64,000 nt of DNA from Flavobacterium phragmitis. Lineage in GTDB: Bacteria > Bacteroidota > Bacteroidia > Flavobacteriales > Flavobacteriaceae. Shown here in pieces: positions 35,067 through 43,295 of the stretch; within the stretch, counting starts at the first letter, position 1; the number at the start of each line of letters is the position of its first letter. The stretch spans positions 372,001 to 436,000 of the forward strand of contig NZ_FOMH01000002.1 in the NCBI RefSeq assembly GCF_900112575.1, in the 5' to 3' direction. The notes below the pieces were generated by a model. That model did not search any database. It had not been told where the DNA came from and saw only the letters and a list, made by a program, of their open reading frames with translations. A program made the translations under genes and the position numbers.

Positions 35067-36116
35067 TTAAATATCAAATTCAATTCTGAATTCTGCACCT
35101 CTATTTTTACCATCGCTTGAGGCGGTCAATCGGCCTTTGTTGCGTTCTATGATTTTCTTGCACAAATACAGACCAATTCCGGTAGAACCTTCATTCGCTG
35201 TACCAAGTCGGCTCATTTTGGTAAATTTTTTAAATAGTTCTTCAATTTGATGTTTATCAAAACCAATTCCGTTGTCTTTTACTGTCACAATTAATTTAGA
35301 ATCCTCAGAATAAATTCGGACTTTAATTTCACTATCAAAGTAGGAGAATTTCACGGCGTTACTGATTAAATTAACCAGAACCTGAATTAAAAGACCTTCG
35401 TCGATTTTAAGTTTGGCTTCAACACATTCTAAAACCAAATTCAACTTTATGTTTTTATCAAATAAACGTTGTTCGACTTGTTCATTGATAAAAGGAAGGA
35501 TATTAGGAAACAGAACCGTTTTTATTTCTGGATTTATTTTTACGACTTCATCCTGTTCTTTCAGCAGTTTAATAAAGTTTTCAATATACCTGAATTGAAG
35601 ATCAGTCGATTCACATATTAATTCCGCTAGATTTACCACGGATTCAGAAGGATTTTCACTTATAATTAGTTTTGCTAATCCCTGCGGATTTCCTGCAAAG
35701 TTTTTTAAATCATGCGAAAGCATATAGACCAAATCTTGCTTTTCATTGATAAAACTTTCTGCTTCATAAATAGATTCATGGATATTACACAACAACAATC
35801 CAGCTTCATCTGTGTATTCTGTTGGCAGAACAGATAATTTTCTAGAACTGCGGTATTCGTCCAATGCTTTTGAAGCTTTTTTTATTGGCGTTATTAATAG
35901 ATTTAAAACCAAAAGTGTCACTGTTGTAGCCAGCAATGTCATAACCAGCGAAAAAATCAAAATTGAAGTGGGCGAAATACTGTGCTTAAAATACAATACA
36001 AAAAACAAAATACCTATAAGAGGAATATGAATACCGATAAAAGCAACAAAAAGGAACTTAAAAGCATAACTTTTTTTAAGAAAGCTGATCTGTGAGAGTT
36101 TGTGGTACAACTTCAT
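35067..36116 (-). CDS. membrane sensor histidine kinase
   Basis: The 349-residue protein has two membrane helices (about 20-42 and 51-75) with a very short outer loop, a HAMP-like linker, the phospho-acceptor box with His135 in LSHDLKNF, and an HATPase_c domain with NLISNAVKFS (N box), DNGIGF (G1) and GSTGIGLYLCKKI (G2). With no extracellular sensor domain it probably reads membrane or cytoplasmic signals. No response regulator gene is adjacent, so it is an orphan here. Confidence 0.9.
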   Translation of the reverse strand: MKLYHKLSQISFLKKSYAFKFLFVAFIGIHIPLIGILFFVLYFKHSISPTSILIFSLVMTLLATTVTLLVLNLLITPIKKASKALDEYRSSRKLSVLPTEYTDEAGLLLCNIHESIYEAESFINEKQDLVYMLSHDLKNFAGNPQGLAKLIISENPSESVVNLAELICESTDLQFRYIENFIKLLKEQDEVVKINPEIKTVLFPNILPFINEQVEQRLFDKNIKLNLVLECVEAKLKIDEGLLIQVLVNLISNAVKFSYFDSEIKVRIYSEDSKLIVTVKDNGIGFDKHQIEELFKKFTKMSRLGTANEGSTGIGLYLCKKIIERNKGRLTASSDGKNRGAEFRIEFDI

Positions 36117-36243
36117 GAAAAGGCAACAGTAAATAGTAGGTTAAACTTGTAAATTTATTGGGTTTTCTTACAAAACAAAATTAATGTTTATCTGCTATTA
36201 AACTAATTTTTCGATGATTTTCTAAAAATTTTTTAAAATTAAA

Positions 36244-36273
36244 TTTGTAAAAGTTTTCAAAGGCTTATTTTTG
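36244..36273 (+). promoter_or_regulatory. rlmD promoter, predicted leaderless transcript
   Basis: TTTG at 36244-36247 and TATTTTTG at 36266-36273, separated by 18 bases, are a strong Bacteroidota promoter. The ATG follows only 4 bases after the -7 box, close to the expected transcription start. Confidence 0.75.
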
Positions 36274-36277
36274 CGCT

Positions 36278-37690
36278 ATGGGAAGAAAAAATACAGACAA
36301 AGTTGTCTTTCATCAGATTCAAGTTCTTGATGCTGGTGCAAAAGGAGTTTCGGTAGCCAAAGCACCAGACGGAAAAGTAATCTTTATTCCGAATGTTGTG
36401 CCTGGAGATGTGGTTGACGTACAAACATTGAAAAAAAGAAAGGCTTATTACGAAGGTAAAGCCGTAAAATTTCACGAATTATCAGATTACAGAGTAGATC
36501 CTATCTGCGAGCATTTTGGAGTATGCGGCGGTTGCAAATGGCAAAATATGAAATACAGCCAACAGCTTGCATTCAAACAAAACGAAGTTAAAAATCACTT
36601 ACAAAGAATTGGAAAAATAGAGCTTCCGGAATTCGAAGATATTTTGGGTTCTGAGAAACAATTTTTCTATAGAAATAAAATGGAATTTTCTTTTTCAAAC
36701 AGCCGATGGCTAACAGAAAAAGAAATTGGAAGCACTGAAGATTTAGGAAACAGAAATGCTTTAGGATTTCATATTCCAAAAATGTGGGATAAAATTCTGG
36801 ACATTAACAAATGTCATTTACAAGAAGATCCTTCAAATGCCATTCGCAATGAAATACGAGCTTTTGCAAACGAGCATAATTTAGCTTTTTTCAATCCGAG
36901 GGAACATTCTGGATTATTGAGAACTGTAATGATTCGTACTGTTTCTACAGGAGAAATTATGGTTTTAATTCAGTTTTTCGAGGAAGATAAAGAAAACCGA
37001 GAATTAATCTTGAATCATTTGTACGAGAAATTTCCACAGATCACTTCCTTACAATATGTAGTAAACGGGAAACCAAACGATACGATTTACGATCAGGATG
37101 TTATTCTTTACAAAGGAAGAGATTACATTTTGGAAGAAATGGAAGGATTAAAATTCAGCATTAATGCTAAATCTTTCTACCAAACCAATTCAGATCAGGC
37201 ATACGAGTTATACAAAATCACAAGAGATTTTGCAGGACTTACCGGAAACGAAACTGTATATGATTTATATACTGGAACAGGGACAATTGCACAATTCGTT
37301 TCTAAAAAAGCTAAAAAAGTAATTGGCGTTGAAAGTGTTCCTGAAGCAATCCTTGATGCAAAAGCGAATGCTGAACGCAATAATATTACCAATTGTGAGT
37401 TTTTTGTTGGAGACATGAAAGTCGTTTTCAACGAAGCCTTTATTGCACAGCACGGTAAACCTGATGTCATTATTACAGATCCGCCTCGCGACGGAATGCA
37501 TAAAGATGTAGTGGAACAAATTTTAAAAATTGCGCCAAAAAGAGTGGTGTATGTAAGCTGTAATTCTGCAACTCAAGCTCGTGATCTGGCCTTAATGGAT
37601 GAAAAATACAAAGTTGCACGTGTACGACCTGTAGATATGTTTCCGCAGACACATCACGTTGAAAATGTTGTACTTTTAGAACTTCGATAG
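36278..37690 (+). CDS. rlmD: 23S rRNA (uracil-C5)-methyltransferase, RlmD family
   Basis: A 470-residue TrmA/RlmD-type enzyme. It has an N-terminal TRAM domain (about 8-65), an Fe-S cluster motif with Cys77, Cys83 and Cys86 in CEHFGVCGGC, a SAM-binding motif DLYTGTGTIAQF, DPPRDGMH, and the catalytic cysteine in YVSCNS near 425. It methylates C5 of a uracil in 23S rRNA. The start codon almost touches the promoter, so translation is probably leaderless. DUF6452 and DUF6048 genes follow closely and are likely co-transcribed. Confidence 0.95.
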   Translation: MGRKNTDKVVFHQIQVLDAGAKGVSVAKAPDGKVIFIPNVVPGDVVDVQTLKKRKAYYEGKAVKFHELSDYRVDPICEHFGVCGGCKWQNMKYSQQLAFKQNEVKNHLQRIGKIELPEFEDILGSEKQFFYRNKMEFSFSNSRWLTEKEIGSTEDLGNRNALGFHIPKMWDKILDINKCHLQEDPSNAIRNEIRAFANEHNLAFFNPREHSGLLRTVMIRTVSTGEIMVLIQFFEEDKENRELILNHLYEKFPQITSLQYVVNGKPNDTIYDQDVILYKGRDYILEEMEGLKFSINAKSFYQTNSDQAYELYKITRDFAGLTGNETVYDLYTGTGTIAQFVSKKAKKVIGVESVPEAILDAKANAERNNITNCEFFVGDMKVVFNEAFIAQHGKPDVIITDPPRDGMHKDVVEQILKIAPKRVVYVSCNSATQARDLALMDEKYKVARVRPVDMFPQTHHVENVVLLELR

Positions 37691-37699
37691 AAAAAATAC

Positions 37700-38224
37700 A
37701 TGAAAAAATTCGTTTCAATTTTACTGCTCTTTACTTTTGGCTTATCCAGCTGCGAGAAAGATGATATATGCGATGCTAATACCCCAACGACACCCAGATT
37801 GGTTATTACGTTTTATGACGATATAGATCCTACAACTCCTGCTCCTGTTGTTAATATGACAGTAAAAGGTCAAGATCAGGAAAATCCGATTATTTTTAAT
37901 AAAAATGCAACAGATGATAATCAGTATTATGTAAATGCAAGTACGGTTTCAATTCCATTACGAACAGATTCTGATACCACAACTTACGAGTTTACTTATA
38001 ACGCTTCCGGAACAGGCCGAAATACTGATATTCTAACATTTAGATATACTCGCGAAAGTATTTATGTTTCAAGAGCCTGTGGCTATAAAATGAACTATAT
38101 TTTAGACCAAGCAGCTCCAGTCGTTCGCACCGATCCAGATGGTGTTAACTGGATGCTTAATATTAATGTATTAAATAGAAACATTGTATCAGAAGATGAA
38201 ACACACATTAACATCGTTTTTTAG
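37700..38224 (+). CDS. DUF6452-family lipoprotein
   Basis: A 174-residue lipoprotein with signal peptide MKKFVSILLLFTFGLSSC (Cys18) and two further cysteines, CDANTPTTPRLVITFYDD being the family-typical start of the mature part. The body is beta-rich. DUF6452 proteins are found in Bacteroidota next to DUF6048 genes, as here. The gene begins 9 bases after rlmD and its last 29 bases overlap the next gene's start, so the two products are probably made together, and perhaps work together at the outer membrane. Confidence 0.82.
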   Translation: MKKFVSILLLFTFGLSSCEKDDICDANTPTTPRLVITFYDDIDPTTPAPVVNMTVKGQDQENPIIFNKNATDDNQYYVNASTVSIPLRTDSDTTTYEFTYNASGTGRNTDILTFRYTRESIYVSRACGYKMNYILDQAAPVVRTDPDGVNWMLNINVLNRNIVSEDETHINIVF

Positions 38225-38984
38225 TTTTTGCTTTTTGCTATCAATGTTTCTGGGACAAGCTCAGGAAACACCTGCTTCTAAACCAAAAACTGAAACTGTA
38301 AAACCAGAGATTCAGGAAGTTAAAAAAGACAGCGTCATTAAAACGGACCGTTATGGCCTTCGTGTTGGGGTTGACTTATATAAACTTACAAGAGGTCTTT
38401 ATGACAAAGATTATAAAGGGATAGAATTTGTTGGAGACTGGAGATTAACCAAAAAATATTATCTAGCTGCAGAATTAGGTTATGAAAACAAAACAACAGA
38501 CGACGATCGACTAAATTCATCAGCTGCTGGAAGTTATGTAAAAGCCGGATTTGATTATAATTTTTATGAAAACTGGCTTGACATGGAAAACCTTATCACA
38601 ATTGGAATGCGTGGTGGTTTTAGTGCTTTTAGCCAAGATTTGAACAGTTATAAAATCTACAATTCGCATCCATATTGGGGTGAACAACCTTCTGTACTCG
38701 TAAATCAAAAATATAACGGTCTTACCGCAAGCTGGCTAGAAGTTGTTCTAGGATTAAAAGCAGAGGTTTTTGATAATGTTTTTGTTGGCTTTGGTGTACA
38801 GTTAAAACTTCTGGCTACAAACAAAAAACCAAGCGGATTTGATAATCTTTACATCCCTGGATTCAACAGAACTTACGATGGAAGTTTTGGGGTTGGATTT
38901 AATTATACCGTTTCTTATTTCATTCCGATTTACAAGAAAAAAATAATGGCTCCTGAAAAAAGCACAGCTCCTAAAAAGAAATAG
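38196..38984 (+). CDS. DUF6048-family outer-membrane protein
   Basis: The 262-residue protein has a cleavable signal peptide ending FLGQAQ, a Lys/Pro-rich linker and a beta-barrel-like body with amphipathic strands (LAAELGYENKTT, YVKAGFDYNF, VFVGFGVQLKL) and an aromatic ending before a basic KKK tail. ATG 38196 is preferred over an upstream TTG. It overlaps the DUF6452 lipoprotein gene, a pairing that suggests a barrel with a lipoprotein partner. Function is unknown. Confidence 0.82.
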   Translation: MKHTLTSFFSFCFLLSMFLGQAQETPASKPKTETVKPEIQEVKKDSVIKTDRYGLRVGVDLYKLTRGLYDKDYKGIEFVGDWRLTKKYYLAAELGYENKTTDDDRLNSSAAGSYVKAGFDYNFYENWLDMENLITIGMRGGFSAFSQDLNSYKIYNSHPYWGEQPSVLVNQKYNGLTASWLEVVLGLKAEVFDNVFVGFGVQLKLLATNKKPSGFDNLYIPGFNRTYDGSFGVGFNYTVSYFIPIYKKKIMAPEKSTAPKKK

Positions 38985-39031
38985 TTTTTTTTAAGATGCT
39001 GAGATTCTAAGATACTAAGGTTCTAAGATTA

Positions 39032-39072
39032 AAAAAAAGCGAAAAATTCAACTTGAATTTTTCGCTTTTTTT
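39032..39072. terminator. bidirectional terminator
   Basis: AGCGAAAAATTCAA and TTGAATTTTTCGCT arms with A and T flanks pair perfectly around a 1-base centre. They lie between the convergent DUF6048 and racemase genes. CTAAG/CTTAG-rich inverted words flank the hairpin on both sides (39003-39030 and 39105-39140). Confidence 0.85.
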
Positions 39073-39140
39073 ATATTGTTAAGGCATCATTACTTCTAAA
39101 AACTGTAAACTTAGAAACTTAGAATCTTAGTAACTTAGAA

Positions 39141-39833
39141 TTATGATAATTGAAAATCAATTGCTGCTTTTGTATGTATCAAAGTAGTATCAAAAATCGG
39201 GACTGTTAAATCTCCTTCTTTTATTACTAACGGAATTTCGGTGCAACCTAGAATGATTCCTTCTGCGCCATTCTCAATTAATTTATTGGCAATTTCAAGG
39301 TAACGTTTCTTGGTTTCTTCGGTTACAATTCCTCTACCTAATTCTTCAAAAATAGTCCAATGAACAAAATCTTTATCTTCTTCAGATTCTGGAATTAGGG
39401 TTTCAATTCCTTTTTGAGTCAATTTATTTTTAAAGAAATCTAATTCCATGGTGAATTTTGTTCCCAACAAACCAACCTTTTTAATTTCTTTTTTCTCGAT
39501 TGCTAAAGCAGTTTCCTCTGCAATATGAATAACAGGAAGATCAATTGCTTTCTGAAGTTTATCGGCAATTAAATGCATCGTATTGGCGCATAAAACAATC
39601 GCTTCTGCCCCGCCCGACTTTAAGAATTCACAGCCTTTAAAAAGCATTTTAAAAGTCGAATCCCAATCGTTGGCATCGTTATTCTTTTTGATATCGGCAT
39701 AATTAAACGAGTAAATCAAACATTCGGAGAAATTCAATCCGCCGAGTTTTTCATTTATTCCTTTATTAATTAAAGTGTAATAATCTGATGTAGAAACCCA
39801 GCTGATGCCGCCGATAAGTCCAATTTTCTTCAT
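39141..39833 (-). CDS. aspartate/glutamate racemase family protein
   Basis: A 230-residue cofactor-independent racemase with the opening MKKIGLIGGISWVSTSDYY and both catalytic cysteines: Cys82 in LCANTMH and Cys197 in LGCTEI. Length and motifs match the YgeA/RacX-like amino acid racemases. The amino acid used is unknown; such enzymes can supply D-amino acids for the wall or racemise broad substrates. It is 20 bases downstream of a small membrane protein gene on the same strand. Confidence 0.9.
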   Translation of the reverse strand: MKKIGLIGGISWVSTSDYYTLINKGINEKLGGLNFSECLIYSFNYADIKKNNDANDWDSTFKMLFKGCEFLKSGGAEAIVLCANTMHLIADKLQKAIDLPVIHIAEETALAIEKKEIKKVGLLGTKFTMELDFFKNKLTQKGIETLIPESEEDKDFVHWTIFEELGRGIVTEETKKRYLEIANKLIENGAEGIILGCTEIPLVIKEGDLTVPIFDTTLIHTKAAIDFQLS

Positions 39834-39853
39834 AAAACTATATTCGGTTTTAA

Positions 39854-40090
39854 TTATCCAATTTCTTTAATCCCTTTTATAAAAATCCATTTCATAAAAA
39901 GCTTCTCTCCGTCTTTAGTTCTTGCTGCTTGAAATTTCGGCCCAATAATAGTTCCAATTACAAAAGCAGTTAACGGAATCCAGATTCCGGTTAAACCAGT
40001 ATAAGCGGCGATTAAAAATCGGAACGCTAAAAATAGGACTGCAAAACATCCTAATTGATATAAAAAAGCTCTTACTTGTAGTTTTGACAT
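39854..40090 (-). CDS. small membrane protein, unknown
   Basis: A 78-residue protein with two membrane helices (about 12-30 and 35-50) and a basic cytoplasmic tail with AARTKDGEKLFMKW. No family is recognised. It lies 20 bases before the racemase gene and is preceded by a repeat-rich gap. Confidence 0.65.
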   Translation of the reverse strand: MSKLQVRAFLYQLGCFAVLFLAFRFLIAAYTGLTGIWIPLTAFVIGTIIGPKFQAARTKDGEKLFMKWIFIKGIKEIG

Positions 40091-40110
40091 TTTTTTCTTT
40101 TTTTAAGGTT

Positions 40111-40285
40111 CAAAGTGACAAAGTTCCAGAGCGACAAAGGTTTTCTTTTGTTGATCTATAAACTTTGTTTATTTGAACAAATCAAATTGTATTTTTTAAT
40201 ATTCCTTTAAAAGGTCTGTTTTTGTGCTGAAGCTCCAAAGATTTACCTTCAATTTTTGTCACTTTGTATTTTTGTCACTTTGTAT
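40111..40285. repeat. CAAAGTGACAAAG repeat module with two inverted right arms
   Basis: CAAAGTGACAAAG (40111-40123) on the left, and on the right two tandem copies of TTTTTGTCACTTTGTAT (about 40253-40285) in inverted orientation. The gap between the small membrane protein gene and the RlmL-like gene holds nothing else that I recognise. Confidence 0.75.
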
Positions 40286-40293
40286 CTTTTTAA

Positions 40294-41457
40294 CTACTCA
40301 GAAACCTGAAATTTCGTTCTCTTGCTTCCTTCGTACATTTCGTACTTAACCAAACGTGCCTCTAAACTTGCATTAAACAGTTTGATTTTTCTTGAAGGCT
40401 TTAATCCTACAAATTTCAAGGCTTCTAGATTTGCTGTAATAAACCAAGCATCTGTTCCTGGATAATTCTTTTTCAAAGTATCACCTATATTTGCGTAAAA
40501 ACGTTCCATATGAATATCTAAACGCTCATCATACGGCGGATTGAATACAATGTGAAGTTTTCCTTCTGTTTCTTTTTCACTATCAAAAAAGTTATCTTCG
40601 CGAATAGTCACATAATCTTCCAAATTAGCATTTCTAATATTATCTTTTGCTTTGCTAACAGCGCTTGGTGCTTTATCAAAACCTTTAATTGTGTAATGAA
40701 ACTCTCGTGTTTTTTTCATTAAACTGTCAATGATTTTATCAAACAAATCATTATCCCAGTCTTTCCATTTTTCAAAAGCAAATTCTTTTCTGTTGATGTT
40801 TGCTGGAATATTACACGCAATCATCGCAGCTTCAGCTAAGAAAGTTCCTGAACCGCACATTGGATCCAGAAAATGACTTTGTCCATCCCATCCTGACAAT
40901 AATAGAATTCCTGCAGCCAAAACCTCATTAATAGGCGCAATATTAGTAGCAGTTCTGTAACCACGCTGATGAAGAGATACTCCCGAAGTATCTAAAGCCA
41001 CAGAAACCTGATCTTTATCGATATGAATATTAATTCGTAAATCAGGATATTGTTTATCAATACTTGGGCGCTGTCCCGTTCTTTCTCTAAACTGATCTAC
41101 GATAGCATCTTTACATTTTTGAGAAACAAATTCAGAATGATTGAAATATGTAGAATGAACCGTCGTATCAATCACAAAAGTCTGATTCGCATTTAAATAT
41201 TTAGACCAGTTTAAACCCAAAATTCCTTTGTATAAGGCCTGCTCATTGTTTGCTCTAAAAGAATAAATGGGTTTTAAGATTTTAAGAGCCGTACGCAAAG
41301 ATAAATTAGCTTTATACATAAAACCTTTATCTCCCTTAAAACTCACCATTCTCACACCTTTTTCAACATCCTGGGCTCCAAGTGTACGTAGTTCTTTTTC
41401 TAATATTTCTTCAAAGCCAAAAAAACATTTGGCAATCATTTTAAAATTTTCTTCCAT
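40294..41457 (-). CDS. THUMP-domain rRNA methyltransferase (RlmL/YpsC-like)
   Basis: The 387-residue protein has an N-terminal THUMP/ferredoxin-like region (about 1-165) and a C-terminal Rossmann methyltransferase with DPMCGSGTFLAEAAM (SAM binding) and the catalytic NPPYDERL motif, which is typical of N2-guanine methylation. It corresponds to the N-terminal half of E. coli RlmL and to Bacillus YpsC, acting on 23S rRNA. It lacks the RlmK half. Met7 (MIAKCFFG) is a second plausible start. Confidence 0.92.
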   Translation of the reverse strand: MEENFKMIAKCFFGFEEILEKELRTLGAQDVEKGVRMVSFKGDKGFMYKANLSLRTALKILKPIYSFRANNEQALYKGILGLNWSKYLNANQTFVIDTTVHSTYFNHSEFVSQKCKDAIVDQFRERTGQRPSIDKQYPDLRINIHIDKDQVSVALDTSGVSLHQRGYRTATNIAPINEVLAAGILLLSGWDGQSHFLDPMCGSGTFLAEAAMIACNIPANINRKEFAFEKWKDWDNDLFDKIIDSLMKKTREFHYTIKGFDKAPSAVSKAKDNIRNANLEDYVTIREDNFFDSEKETEGKLHIVFNPPYDERLDIHMERFYANIGDTLKKNYPGTDAWFITANLEALKFVGLKPSRKIKLFNASLEARLVKYEMYEGSKRTKFQVSE

Positions 41458-41605
41458 CTTTTCTTTTAAATTAAAAAAAACTAAAATTTAAAAGATGCCA
41501 ATCCTGCATCTTCACATAATGCAACAATGTATCGTTGCCAAATAGTTATTTTTCGGCAAAAATACACTAAATTTGCCGGACTTTAAATTAATTGAAATAG
41601 AATAA

Positions 41606-42370
41606 ATGTCTGTAACGCATAACGAATCAATTCCGAATCAGGATGGTGATAATCAAAACTGGTATTCTTCATGGTTTGATACACCTTATTACCATATTCT
41701 TTACAAGGATCGTAATTATCGTGAAGCTCAGGTTTTCATGGACAATTTAACGCACTATCTAAACTTACCCGAAAAAGCAAAAGTATTGGATTTAGCCTGC
41801 GGAAAAGGCCGTCATTCTATCTATTTAAATCAGTTGGGGTTTGATGTTCTGGGCGCCGATTTGTCTGAAAACAGCATTACGGAAGCCAGCAAAAACAGCA
41901 ACGAAACTCTGCATTTTAAAGTTCACGATATGCGCGAACCGTTTGAAGAAAAGTTCGATGCTATTTTCAATTTATTTACCAGCTTTGGTTATTTCGAAAA
42001 CGACGATGATAACCTGACCACTTTAAAAGCGATAAAAGAAAGCCTTTCAGAATACGGATTTGCTGTTATCGATTTCATGAACGTAGCCAACGTAATCGAA
42101 AATCTGGTTCCCGAAGAAACCAAAACGGTTGACGAAATTGATTTCCATATTAAAAGATATGTTGAAGACGGACATATTTTCAAACAAATTGATTTTGAAG
42201 ACAAAGGCAGAAAATATCATTTTACAGAAAAGGTAAAAGCCTTAACTTTAAAAGATTTTCAGGATTTAATGGACGAAGCGGGTATTTATCTTCTGGATAT
42301 TTTCGGAGATTACAAACTCAAAAAATTCCATAAAACCGAAAGCGAAAGATTAATCATGATTTTTAAGTAA
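41606..42370 (+). CDS. class I SAM-dependent methyltransferase
   Basis: A 254-residue Rossmann methyltransferase. Motif I is VLDLACGKGRHSIYL (about 59-73), motif II LGADLSENSI, and motif IV FDAIFNLFTSFGYF. The C-terminal part with KALTLKDFQDLMDEAG is the usual end of the Methyltransf_25/11 small-molecule type. The acceptor is unknown. TAAATTTG at 41568-41575 is a candidate -7 box. It is separated by 63 bases from the ZIP transporter gene. Confidence 0.88.
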   Translation: MSVTHNESIPNQDGDNQNWYSSWFDTPYYHILYKDRNYREAQVFMDNLTHYLNLPEKAKVLDLACGKGRHSIYLNQLGFDVLGADLSENSITEASKNSNETLHFKVHDMREPFEEKFDAIFNLFTSFGYFENDDDNLTTLKAIKESLSEYGFAVIDFMNVANVIENLVPEETKTVDEIDFHIKRYVEDGHIFKQIDFEDKGRKYHFTEKVKALTLKDFQDLMDEAGIYLLDIFGDYKLKKFHKTESERLIMIFK

Positions 42371-42433
42371 ATTAGTATCGCTTTTATATCATTAAAAAAC
42401 AACCATTTACTTTTTAGATAGCAACTTAACTAA

Positions 42434-43102
42434 ATGAATTATCTACTACCCTTACTTTCTGTACTTTTAGGATATAGTGTGGCTTTGTTTATTAAACCCA
42501 AAAGCAAAACCAATTTAAAATTACTGCTGGCTTTCAGCGGTTCTTTTTTATTGTCTTTAACCGTGATGCATTTACTTCCGGAAGTTTATGCCTCTCACAA
42601 TCATAAAATAGGAATATTTATCATGATCGGAATCTTATTCCAGATCATTTTAGAGTTTTTCTCCAAAGGGGCCGAACACGGACACGTTCACGGACATGCA
42701 AAAATGTCTCAGATTCCGTGGCTTCTATTCATCAGTTTGTGTATCCACGCCTTTTTAGAAGGATTTCCGGTAAGTCATCATCATGATTTAGCCATCGGAA
42801 TTGCCATTCACCATTTGCCAATTGCCGTAATCCTAACAACATTTTTCATCAATGCCGATTTAAACAAAAAAGCCATATTTGCATTTATGTTGGTTTTCGC
42901 CATCATGACACCGCTTGGTACAATTGCATCTGAATATTTAGCCTTTTTAAACGATTATTACACCGAAATTACAGCCATTGTAATTGGTATTTTATTCCAT
43001 ATATCCTCTACAATTATCTTTGAAAGCAGTGAAGGACACAAATTCAATGTAGCCAAAGTATCTATGATTGTTCTCGGAATTTTATTGGCTTACTTTTTAT
43101 AA
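42434..43102 (+). CDS. ZIP-family metal transporter
   Basis: The 222-residue membrane protein has about seven to eight hydrophobic helices, a His-rich loop EHGHVHGHAKM and the two conserved metal-site helices HAFLEGFPVSHHHD and IAIHHLPIAVIL, matching ZIP transporters for zinc or iron uptake. It probably imports divalent metal into the cytoplasm. The next 190 bases are non-coding and hold a structured repeat. Confidence 0.92.
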   Translation: MNYLLPLLSVLLGYSVALFIKPKSKTNLKLLLAFSGSFLLSLTVMHLLPEVYASHNHKIGIFIMIGILFQIILEFFSKGAEHGHVHGHAKMSQIPWLLFISLCIHAFLEGFPVSHHHDLAIGIAIHHLPIAVILTTFFINADLNKKAIFAFMLVFAIMTPLGTIASEYLAFLNDYYTEITAIVIGILFHISSTIIFESSEGHKFNVAKVSMIVLGILLAYFL

Positions 43103-43105
43103 TCT

Positions 43106-43220
43106 GGGCGTGCCCAAATTTACAAAAGGCGCTATTTAACAAACCGCTTATGTGCGCCTTTTGCAAATTCGGTCGGGCTATCCGCGCTACTTCGGTAGCT
43201 AGCTCCTATCCCTCACGCAA
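43106..43220. repeat. structured intergenic repeat with a TTCG tetraloop hairpin
   Basis: The element is closed by GCGTG (43108-43112) and CACGC (43214-43218). Inside are an imperfect 17-base stem (43116-43132 with 43154-43170, core CAAAAGGCGC / GCGCCTTTTG) and a perfect hairpin GCTAC-TTCG-GTAGC (43186-43199). It is more GC-rich than the surrounding DNA. This resembles interspersed elements I associate with Flavobacterium intergenic regions. Confidence 0.65.
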
Positions 43221-43295
43221 ACTGGAGTTTTAAGTTTCAGGTTTTCACGTCTAGAATAAAAATTATCTAATTATCAAATTGACTCATTTTCTAAT

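Noticed and set aside
35247..35260. TTGAT-GTTT-ATCAA, a perfect FNR-like palindrome
   Set aside because: It lies inside the histidine kinase coding region, far from any start codon, and has no -7 box at the spacing seen in the three promoter cases.
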